Origin: Pegoplata infirma
Lineage: Eukaryota > Arthropoda > Insecta > Diptera > Anthomyiidae
Reading direction: 5' to 3'
Length of the DNA stretch: 64,000 bases
Assembly (NCBI GenBank): GCA_963921195.1
Contig: OY992536.1
Location: 324,339,038 to 324,403,037, forward strand
Part shown: in pieces, positions 55,297-64,000 of the stretch
How the letters are laid out: the number at the start of each line of letters is the position of its first letter
How positions within the stretch are numbered: the stretch's first letter is position 1
Notes under the pieces: generated by a model
Databases searched by the model: none
The model's input: the letters and a program-made list of their open reading frames with translations, nothing else
What the model was told of the DNA's origin: nothing
Translations under genes and position numbers: made by a program

Positions 55297-55667
55297 TACT
55301 CTTTGAAGTCCTACACTAAAAAAAAAACTTGTAAAATGACAAGAAAAATGTTTAACTTTTTTTTATACCTCCTATTTGACAAGAATATCTTGTAATTTTA
55401 CAGAAGCTTGTAATAATTTTGTAATTTTACAAGATATTTACCAATAAAATTGTAAATTTAACATTTTTTGACGCGATAAAGGATTACAAAGAGGTCTCGT
55501 GACTAGATGTGACTAAATTCTTTGCTATCTCCTATTTTACGAGGATTACTAGTAAAAATTACGAGCTTTTTTGTAATATTGTATATTTACAACTTTTTTG
55601 CCAAAATAAAACTTACAAGGAATTCTCGTAAATTTACTAGATTTTTTTTGTAAAAAAAAGTTGGAAA

Positions 55668-56451
55668 TTTGGATTTTCACTAGAATCGGTTCTGAATATT
55701 TCAAATAATGGGTACTATATTTCCAATATAAGAAATATACTCATTGAAAGATTCCCTAACATAATCTTGATCTGGGTCCCTGGACACAGCAGGATTAAAG
55801 GAAATGAGTTCGCGGACTTTGCCGCTAGAAATGCCGAAAAACAACCACTACATTCAACCCAAAACTTTAATCGTAAAGATATAGAGAGCAAAATAAAAAA
55901 TCAATTCATCGCCAAGGATATCAACACTATTTTTAACTTAACTTCAACCTGGTACAGAAATATTAATCAAAGTCATAAAAACATTTACAACTATTTAACC
56001 AACAACCATTCAAACATAAACAGATTAGACTGCATTAAATTTCAGCGCCTTCGACTAGGGCATACCACAGCTACTCATGGATTCTTGTTTAACCCTAATT
56101 ATACCCAACCTTGCAACTGCAACATTATACTTCCTACTACACCCTCGCATTTCCTTTGTGACTGTGTAAGTAATAACAACACCAGATCGACTTTCTTTTA
56201 TGACTCCGACCCTTTATACCCATTATCCCATCCATCCATAGAAAACATATCCTTAATCTCGAAATTCCTTAAAAACTCAAATCTTTATAATAAAATATAA
56301 ACTATGTACATATATGTAAATACATTTATATTATAATATATATTATATCTTTAATATAAATACTAGATATAAGTTATAACATCTATTGAGCTGAAGGCCT
56401 ATGTAGCTATTGCTCATGTTTAATCTTATCTTATAATTTGTAATTATATGA

Positions 56452-56518
<67 letters not shown>
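55668..56518 (+). pseudogene. jockey-like LINE 3' part: RNase H and C-terminal knuckle
   Basis: An uninterrupted frame runs from about 55672 to the stop at 56298. It begins within an RNase H domain (FSLESVLNIS, then NIILIWVPGHSRIKGNEFAD with the conserved histidine and 'GNE.AD'). The C-terminal domain follows: QRLRLGHTTATHGF, and a Cys/His knuckle in which CNCNI and HFLCDC are visible. The stop is followed by a 3' UTR of about 145 bp and an (AAAT)n tail. The upstream RT and endonuclease are missing, a usual 5' truncation. The open frame suggests a young copy. It could still be assigned to a neighbouring jockey-clade family. Confidence 0.85.
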
Positions 56519-56520
56519 AA
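56445..56520 (+). repeat. (AAAT)n tail of the LINE
   Basis: About 17 perfect TAAA units followed by a short A-run. It is placed exactly at the 3' end of the LINE copy, so it is best read as the LINE tail expanded as a microsatellite. Confidence 0.9.
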
Positions 56521-56778
56521 AAAAAAAAATTGTAAAGTTACAAAAAAAATTTAAATTTCGATGAAAAATTTTTTGTTAAAAAAGAGGGAAAACTGCCAAA
56601 TATTGGTAAAATGAGATTACGAGACTTTTTCTAGTAATTTGACAAGATTTTTTTTCGGACCCATTTTCCGGAAAACATTGGTGTAGGGTATCATACGGTC
56701 GGGCTTGACCGACTATAGCTTTTTTTTTTATTTTTGCTTTGAGCAAACATCGAACCTTTTATACCCTTCAACATGCTA

Positions 56779-57367
56779 AAAAAAAAAGTTAAATTCGGCC
56801 TTGCCGAATGTATTGATACCCTCCACAATTTCAAAAAAATAATTGCAAAAAACTTTATTTAAAAGCAAATTACTTTTGAAAAAAAAAATTCAGCGAAAAA
56901 AAATTGAACAAAATCCGCGATTTTTTCTTTTTTTGTCAAAATATATGTTTGTACTTGTTAACATACCATTCGGTGTCTAATTATGTTCACATATGTCAAC
57001 CAGTAGTCGAATAAAAGCATTTTGTATTTTTAGGTTATGTTGAATGCACCAAAATTTTTGAGGTGTCCTTACATTTTCGTTTATAACTTTTGAAACACTG
57101 AACCGATATCGCTCAAATGCAATACCAAACTGCTCGGGAGAACTTCCAATAAAAATGTTAAGTTTCAATCAACTCCGTGCAATATTTTGGCCGTGATCCA
57201 CAGACAGACTCTGGGCCGATTTGGCCCATTTACGAACTAAATCTGCTGACGATCATAAGACATATTTGTGGCAAATTTCAGGAGTCTAGCTTTTTCATTT
57301 TGGACTGCATCGTTGTATATACAGACGGATGGACGGACATACATAGAATGTCTTAGAATTGGTCATA
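56779..57367 (+). repeat. AACAAGT/GGGTATAAAA repeat, composite copy
   Basis: 'aaaaagttaaattcggcctt', 'gccgaatgtattga', 'accctccac' at the start, 'gtcaaccagtagtcg', 'tgaaccgatatcgctc'. At about 57215 it switches to the 11391-type sequence ('gggccgatttggcccattta', 'gtctagctttttcatt'), then is cut at 57367 by a TA-flanked element and resumes at 59035-59145, ending 'ggttggagggtataaaa'. Possibly a recombinant between two subfamilies. Confidence 0.75.
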
Positions 57368-59034
57368 CAGTGACTCAAAGTAATAATGGAACAGAATATA
57401 TTTGTTAGTAGTTCTTTAAAGGAAAAGTTTTCAATACTAAACCTGATTGTTATCAATCGACTATTTTTGAAAAAAGTGCTATATAGGAAATTTTCCAAGC
57501 TTGAATTTAAGCTTGATAGCGGCCAGATTGAGCAAATATTAAATAAGATACGAGGGTCGCACTGGAAAATGAAATTATTTGTAGATGTTTTTTTGAAATT
57601 TTTTTAAAAATATTTCTAAGTCGATTTTTTTCAAGTTCAAACATTAAAAATTTAAAAAATTACACAGTAATTTTTATTTAGTCATCAGCTTGTTTTTCTA
57701 ACAATCCAAACAAAAAATTAAATTTTTTAAATACAATAGAAGAAATCCGCATTTTTTGACCTCCAAATCTTTCTACCACCAATTTGTTGTAAATAAAGAA
57801 AATATTTTATTGTTTATTAATTTGAGTACATCTAAGTATATCCCAGCAAAACTTTGGTAATGGGTGGTGATTATATAACACATTACCAGGTAATGTATAT
57901 ATCTTATTTGTAGCATTATTTTATGATGTCTTACCAAACATTTGTTCCACAACGTATTATTTTAAAGTGAAAAATAATACATTACTAATAATTTGCTACG
58001 TAATGCATGATTATTGGAAAAAATGTATTTCATATTTATTATTTCTAAACATTAAATCATGGATGACTTATATTTGGTTACATTATGTATTATTTCAAAG
58101 TTTGAAATAATGCATTATTTATAATTGAATACATAATGCATTACAATAACATAAAAAATAAATATTTTATAAAAAAATGCATAAGTTTAAACTAGAGATG
58201 GATTCACGACAGAAATTTGTTAATGACACACACTCACTCAGGAGTATATTTTATCTCGCTTACAATCACGTGAGTAAATTTAATACAAAATTACTTTTTC
58301 ACTACTCGTAACACCTTTTATATTACGTTCTGGTATGCTATATTATAAACCTTACTCGTAACCTATAAAATATCATATATTTTACACCTTACTCGTATTC
58401 TTCGTTATAAATTTATGACTTATTTTATACCTTACTGGTATTCTTTGTGATAATGTATATGCATTACTTTTAGTCTCATCGCCTGTTAAAATCATCAATG
58501 CTGCAATGTATAAAATAAGAGATCTTATACCTTATTTTATACCTTATATGGTAAGGTAAGTTTTGCTGGGATAGTAATGAGATATAAGAATAATTAAAAT
58601 TATTCTTTGTCTACAAAAAATTGGTGGTCAAACGAGTTGGAGTTAAAAAAATACGGATTTCTTCAACTGTATTTAAAAAATTTCATTTTTTGTTTGGGTT
58701 GTTGGAAAACTAGCTAATAACTAAATAAAAATTATTGGATAATTTTTTAAATTTTTAATGTTTGAACTTGGAAAAAATCGGATTAGAAATATTTTAAAAA
58801 AAAATTCAAAAAAACATCTACAAATAATTTCATTTTCCAGTGCGACCCTCGTATCTCATTTAATATTTGCTCAATCTGGACGATATCAAGCTTAAATTAA
58901 AGCTTGGAAAATTTCCTATATAGAACTTTTTTCAAAAATAGTCGATTGATAATAATCAGGTTTAGTATTGATAACTTTTCCTTTAAAGAACTTCTAAAAA
59001 ATATATGCTGTTCCATTATTACTTTGAGTCACTG
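57368..59034. mobile_element. Long-TIR Tc1/mariner-type element, 1.67 kb
   Basis: Ends CAGTGACTCAAAGTAATAAT in inverted orientation, flanked by TA (57366-57367 and 59035-59036). Arms extend about 450 bp: paired words include 'gcgaccctcgtatct', 'gagcaaatatta', 'caatccaaacaaaaaatt' and 'accaccaatttgttgta'. The centre (57841-58571) is another TA-flanked element. The end sequence and TA target fit the Tc1/mariner superfamily; no transposase remains. Confidence 0.88.
57841..58571. mobile_element. TCCCAGCAAAACTT element, 731 bp, nested
   Basis: Ends TCCCAGCAAAACTT in inverted orientation, TA at 57839-57840 and 58572-58573. The interior is rich in 'attac' / 'gtaat' words (e.g. 'cattaccaggtaatgt', 'aatgcattatt'). 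Non-coding. It occupies the centre of the long-TIR element. Confidence 0.87.
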
Positions 59035-59344
59035 TAGATCAATATTATATATACTTTATGGGTTCACCGACCAATATTTAGATGCGTTACACACGGAATG
59101 ACAAAGTGAGTATACCCCCTTACTGTGGTTGGAGGGTATAAAAGTCTTAATAAGAAATAAAAATTTGTTCCCTTAGAGCGCTCTTTGGATGCGCTACAGT
59201 ATGCTATAAAAATAAGCTATGATGCCAAAGTCTGGATTTATTTTTGCTGGGTATGTTCAAGTGAAAAAAATTCAGCGACTTTTTTTAAATACCAGAAAAT
59301 TTCGGTTTTGGCTCATATTTGGCCAAAATTTTGCCGAATCCGAA

Positions 59345-59700
59345 TATTCGATTTTTTGTTTACAAAAAATTGGTGGTCAAACGAATTTTAGGTCAAAAAT
59401 ACGATTTTTGTCTACTGTATTCTACTGTATTCATTTTTTGTTTGGGTTGTTGGAAAAATTAGTTGATAACTGAATAAAAACTATTGGAACATTTTTTTAA
59501 ATTTTCAATGCTTGAACTTAGAAAAAATCGACTTAAAAATATTTTTAAAAAAATTTTCTGGAAAATGTCAAAAATAATTTCATTTTCCAGATCGACCCTA
59601 GTAGCACATTTATTATTTACTCAATCAGGACGATATCAAGCTTAAATTTAAGCTTTGTAAATTACCTACATAATATTTTTTTAAATTATACTCGTTTGAT
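59345..59700 (-). mobile_element. Solo arm of the long-TIR element
   Basis: Matches the right arm of 57368-59034: 'acaaaaaattggtggtcaaa', 'ttttgtttgggttgttgga', 'ttcattttccag', 'gacgatatcaagcttaaat'. Only one arm is present and its outer end is lost. Confidence 0.75.
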
Positions 59701-59702
59701 AA

Positions 59703-60327
59703 CACCGTCCGACAAAAATCAAAAAAAGTCGTTGAAAACGAACTGGATAAAATACGTTTGAAACTAGAGACTAAATGTAGTAAAACTGCATTTACAGTTT
59801 TTCATTTCGTGATCCCGTTTCCTTTTAAAAGGACTTCAAAGTTTTGAAGGATTACATTTTTTAAAATATTTTTTCAATATTTGTACTTTCCTAGGATTCC
59901 ACTATTGATGGCAAATGAAAGAGGAGGACCTCCCCTAATTTTCCTATTTTATAATTTTAACAGGTCAGGAAAAAGCGGGTAGTGACGTCCTTTCAAAAAT
60001 GTATCCTTCAATATTATTAAAATTTTTCAACAAAATATTTTATTAAAGTTTTCAAATGACTTTATTCACAACCCTTTATCCTGATATGGCAAAATAGAGA
60101 AATGGAAAAATTAGGGAAGATCCTCCTCTTTCATTTGACGGGAACAGTGTCATCCTAGGACAAGTACAAATATTTTTCAAAATGTATTCCTTTAAAACTT
60201 TGAAGACCTTTTAAAAGGAAACAGGATCACGAAATGAAAAATTGTAAATGCAGTTTTACTCCATTTTATCTCTACTTTCAGACGTATACCATCCGGTTCA
60301 AGTTTAATATTGGCTGTCGGACAGTGT
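59703..60327. mobile_element. Foldback element, 625 bp
   Basis: Ends CACCGTCCGACA and, reverse-complemented, CACTGTCCGACA; TA follows the right end and AA precedes the left. Paired words: 'tttcatttcgtgatcc' / 'ggatcacgaaatgaaa', 'ccttttaaaagga', 'gaggaggacctccc' / 'ggaagatcctcctc'. Arms are about 250 bp. Non-coding. Confidence 0.83.
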
Positions 60328-61385
60328 AATAATAACGTTGAGTATTATATTATACTATAAAAGCGTTTCTAATTTGTTGACAACCACAGTACATAATGTC
60401 TGACAGTCAGGCTGCACTGAAAGCTCTTATGTGTCATCCGGACTGATCATAAACCGCCTTGAATCCCTTAAAAAACAAGGACAAGATAAATATTAAAACA
60501 ACTACAATTAGTAGTTGCTTAACCTGTCATATTCAGTTGATTTTACTTACACAATTGTTTGAGTGTATGAAAGTAAGTATAATAAAATCATTATAAAGAT
60601 TAAAATATTAAAAATGCATTTAATTGCAAAAAAAAAAAAAATATGAAAATAATAAAAAATATGGCAAAAAATAAAATGGTAATTATAGCAACTGCTGAAT
60701 ACATTTCATCATCTCGTAGGGAGACTGGGAACGAATGATGACGGTTATTGTACATAATGCCCTTGTTGTTGCTGTTGTTGTTGTTTTGTATGTACTGGCA
60801 ATATGACCACCAATTTGAAAATGATTAGTGAAACGCGTGGTCAGAAATTCACTGAAAGCGCATTAGCACCGCTAAATTAAAACAAAATGCCAAGTGGTTT
60901 CCGCCCTCTCTTAAATAAATTCTTCTTTTGTAAGTACTTTACACAGTATTTAGTATAAAAAGTCATCATCATCTATTTATTATACAACGGTTAGAAGGGG
61001 CTATAGAAAGAAAATTGGTCAGTTAAGAGTTGATTACTACAACAAGTACTTGAATGAGTCCTTAGTTTTTTTTGGTGGTATGATAAAGTGCGTGGCAATT
61101 AGCATTAATTTGTTGTTAAAAAAAACTTAATCCCTTAAGCAAGTGTTTAGGACTTGCGGCCAGAAAAGAAAAGTATTTTCATTATTTATATCTTGAGGTT
61201 AAATGAAATTATAAAGTATTTCTTTGTAAATTACACTGTGAGACACAAATCTAATTTTACCAAAATAAAACCTATTATCCCCGATTTTTAAAGTTTTTTT
61301 TTGGTTTCATGTTTAATTTAGTCGATGCTATGTGGCGATGTGTTGTTAAATGAGAAATTAATTAATTTATTTTTTAATACAACTA
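60328..61385. other. Low-repeat island, no gene
   Basis: 60690-61150 is of ordinary complexity with (GTTGTT)n at 60765-60785, 'gaaacgcgtggtcagaaatt' and 'agcgcattagcaccgc'. No match to the repeats in this window. A candidate for retained host non-coding DNA. The flanks are A-rich. Confidence 0.4.
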
Positions 61386-61612
61386 AACTGTTTGTTAAAA
61401 CAACAACATCAACATTTTAATTGAAGTGAAATACCTAACTGATTCTTACAGATTTTGTTCTCCTGAATCCAAATCTGCCACTCAATTTTTTCTAGCACGT
61501 ACCGTTTTTGTACGTGCTAGAAAAAATTTGATGGCAGACTTGGATTCAGGAGAACAAAATCTATGAGAATCAGTTGGATATTTCACTGGGAGGTTTTTGT
61601 TGTCGAACAGTG
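61386..61612. mobile_element. Hairpin element, 227 bp
   Basis: Palindrome with centre near 61507. Inner stem is almost perfect: TTTTGTTCTCCTGAATCCAA, TTTTTTCTAGCACGTAC, 7-base loop, GTACGTGCTAGAAAAAA and so on. Outer ends AACTGTTTGTTAAAACAAC and, reverse-complemented, CACTGTTCGACAACAAAAAC. TA precedes the left end (61384-61385) and follows the right end (61613-61614). The 62-codon frame at 61563-61751 starts in the right arm and has no domain. Confidence 0.85.
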
Positions 61613-62137
61613 TAATTATCTAGCAATAAATCGAAGGCAGGATCAGCTAGGATTTTTGTGTTTACGATTTTTAAAGTTCAAAATAAAGAGGAGTGAAATG
61701 CCATTAGCCGATTTTGTCATTATTTTAACACAACCTAAACTACTTGCTTGAATAGGGGTGTGTTGGGAAATGTGGAAAAAACGATTAAAATTTTATAAAA
61801 ATTATGTACTCTTTTGCCTATTGTAGTTGCGCCGTCCAACGTACATATTCCTTAATATTTTAAAATGTATAATACCAATACTTGTTCAAAAAAGATGTAT
61901 TTATGAATTTGTTGTCATCAATATTAAAAAAGTTATTTGGTGGTAACGGTATGAAATTGAGATTTCTTCATTTTTAATTTTTCGTGGTTTTTTGATCAGG
62001 AAATATAATACTTTTCATAAGTTAATACGCAGAATGATAACCGCCTTAATTCCCCACAGTCTGCAACAGGTCTCATGAATGTGCCCTTAACAGGAACGGA
62101 GACCTAGCTTGACAAAGGTTGAGAAACAAAACGTGAG
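61613..62137. other. Region without a gene
   Basis: AT-rich unassigned sequence. 'aggtctcatgaatgtgcc' near 62070 is of ordinary complexity but unmatched. Confidence 0.35.
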
Positions 62138-62198
62138 GCAGCAAAAAATACAAATTACAAGCTTTTCTTGTCATTTTACAAGGTTTTTGTTTTGAGTG
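62138..62198. mobile_element. CACTC element, right-end fragment
   Basis: 'aaattacaagcttttcttgt', 'ttttacaagg' and final TTTTGAGTG with TA at 62199-62200. Same subtype as 37832-39225. Confidence 0.65.
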
Positions 62199-62290
62199 TA
62201 AAAAAAGTTTCACAGTCTGAGTCTCATTTATTTTCCTACAGAAAAAGTTTAAGATTCTGAGACATTTTTTAAATTAAAAATATCAGAATA

Positions 62291-64000
62291 CTAGCAGGCC
62301 CGTCCGGAACTTTGTAACCGGTAATATTAAATTCCGTATTAAAGAAGGATCAGGATTAGAATGCCCATTTCTTAAATTCTCCCCTACATTATTAAATTTT
62401 TATTATAAAATTAAAACAGCCACGTTTAGCCCGGAATCATGTTCGTTTCGGTAAAAAAAAACTATCTTTAAAATTTTCGAGCTCTTATATCGTAATTATT
62501 GAAATCATTTTATTCCCCGTTTCATTCCATTTCGTTCCCCGGTCTATTCCATTTTGTTCCCTGTTATATTCATTTCAATTCATTGAATTTCAATTCATTT
62601 CGTTCCATGTAGGCTTCATTCATTTTTGTATAACATGTGTTAAAGAAATAAAAACATTTTAGGGTCGTTATCTCAATTGACATAAAAAGTACCATATTAC
62701 CCTACGTTAACCCATTGTTTACTCCTTTTAACCCTTAAAAATTTAAATTTCAAAATATGTTCTTCTCTTCATTGTTCATTCTGCTGGAGGATTTCAGGGG
62801 ATAGTAAAAGTACCACAGTAAAATAATTTACCATTAAAATCTAAATTTCCGAAAGGTACTTTTTTAGAATGATTTTTTGGGCTGAGGATCCCACATTTGA
62901 AGTTTCAAGTTTCTATGCCCAATATTTCAGGAAGTAAAATCGGAATTTCCAAAAAGGGCATTTTTTAGAATGTTTTGAAATCGGATGAGTAGCTTCGAAG
63001 GTTTTTAAATTGTACGCCTTTTGACCCAAAGAGATCTTTAAAATGGGTGCGGTCAATGAAACCCTAACTCACCCTGAAGGAGAATTCTAAATATTGGTTA
63101 AATTATTTTTGAAACCTCATAAAAAGCTTCGTATATTTTAAAATTTTACGTATATAAACCGTAGCCTATGTCGAACCTGAAGGACCATTCTTAATATTGG
63201 AGAAACCGTTTTTTAAAATCGAATGAGCAGTTTCGGAGATTTTGAAATTTTACTTTTTTCTGACCAAAGCTGGGAGTAGAATGGGTGTGGTCGATGAAAG
63301 CTAGCCCATCTTCACCCTTAAGGATCATTTCTTATTATATTTCTTATTGGTGATACAATTTTTTAAATCGGATGAGTAGTTTCATCATATTTAAATTTTA
63401 CGTTTTTCTTGCCAAAAGTGGGCGTAGAAATGGGCGTGGTCAATGAAACCCAGCATATTTCCACTCTGAATAATCATTCCAAGCATTGATGAAGAAATTT
63501 TGGAAATGGGAAGAGTAATTTTGGAGATTTTTAAATTTTAGGTTCTTTTGACCAAAAAGTGGGCGTAGTAGTGGGCGTGGTCGATGAATTTTTGAAATCG
63601 GATGAGCAGTTTCATAGATATTTAGATTTTAAGTTTCTTTGCCAAAAGTGAGCGTAGAAGTGGGCGTGGTCGATGGAACCAAGCATATTTCCATCATGAA
63701 GGACCATTCCAAGTATATATTGGTCAACAAATTTTTGAAATATGTTTAGTAGTTTTGAAGATTTTAAAATTTTACGTTTTTTGGCAAAAAGTGGGCGTAG
63801 AAGTGGGCGTGGTCGATGAATCCTAGCCTATATCCACTTGGAGGTACACTCTAAATATTGGTGAAAACATTTTTGAAATCGGATAAGTAGTTTCAGAGAT
63901 ATTTAAATTTTAAGTTTTTTTGCCAAAAGTGGGCGTAGGAGTGGGCGTGGTCAATGAAACCGAGCATATTTCCATCATTAAGGACCATTCCAAGTATATA
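62291..64000 (-). mobile_element. Helitron, non-autonomous, copy 2, runs off the window
   Basis: Minus-strand 3' end GGACGGGCCTGCTAG next to T, as in copy 1. It matches copy 1 from 'ggtaatattaaat' through the coastal phrases 'cccatttcttaaattctccc', 'ccattttgttccctg' and the repeated 'gtgggcgtagaagtgggcg' units (at least five from 63415 on). It lacks the MITE that interrupts copy 1 and so shows the empty site. The 5' TC end would lie beyond 64000. Confidence 0.85.

Larger units (their letters stand above)
55314..56656. mobile_element. CACTC-type element split by a jockey-like LINE
   Basis: Left end CACTAAAAAAAAAACTTG after TA (55312-55313). The interior matches 48604-49064: 'ttgacaagaat', 'ttaccaataaaattgtaaat', 'tacgagcttttttgtaat'. 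After the LINE it resumes at about 56529 with 'ttgtaaagttac' and 'aatgagattacgagac'. The right terminus is worn. Confidence 0.72.

Overview
The window looks like gene-poor, AT-rich, transposon-saturated DNA from an insect. The lineage of its retroelements (jockey, CR1-like and RNase-H-bearing LINEs) and its abundant short inverted-repeat elements suggest a higher (calyptrate) fly. That taxon is an inference; nothing here fixes the species. I found no exon of a host protein gene, no rRNA, no intact tRNA gene and no CRISPR array. The open frames are short, and those I could explain come from repeats or dead transposon coding sequence. The window is best read as intergenic or intronic DNA built by successive insertions.

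Layout. 0-8 kb: a 35-bp minisatellite, antisense LINE remnants, a 273-bp hairpin, a 498-bp MITE and LINE tails. 7.8-10.8 kb: two TA-flanked 'CACTC' elements, one containing a 1.64-kb foldback. 11.2-13.9 kb: a stack of a Tc1/mariner-like element, a hAT element in its left repeat, a jockey LINE in the hAT and a TIR element in the LINE. 14.3-15.2 kb: two small foldbacks. 16.4-18.9 kb: the best protein signal, a dead CR1-like reverse transcriptase. 19-24 kb: part of a tRNA-like TIR element and an RNase-H LINE split by a CACTC element. 26-31 kb: a 0.9-kb foldback, the largest 35-bp minisatellite block, a CACTC element and a full tRNA-like TIR element. 33-37 kb: a tRNA-derived SINE with a 10-bp target duplication, several TIR elements and a foldback nested in another repeat. 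38-44 kb: nested CACTC elements and a tRNA-like TIR element carrying a Helitron, which itself carries a MITE. 44-54 kb: minisatellite arrays interrupted by MITEs, a Harbinger-like element, a hAT inside a hAT, and a hAT that carries a minisatellite as cargo. 55-60 kb: a jockey RNase H fragment, a 1.67-kb long-TIR element and another foldback. 62-64 kb: a second Helitron that runs off the end.

The strongest evidence is structural. Target-site duplications were read on both sides of many elements, and several insertions have a paralogous empty site inside this window: the foldback at 8958-10598, the Helitron at 40759-42973 and the MITE at 41245-41738. These fix element ends and the order of insertion.

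The most unusual items are three. One is a TIR element family with two back-to-back tRNA-like modules. The second is a 35-bp minisatellite with a 15-bp palindromic core that is open in all three frames of one strand and recurs across the window, once as cargo of a hAT. The third is the density of foldback elements, at least ten. Coordinates of degenerate repeats are read by eye and may be off by several bases; those with target duplications are exact.
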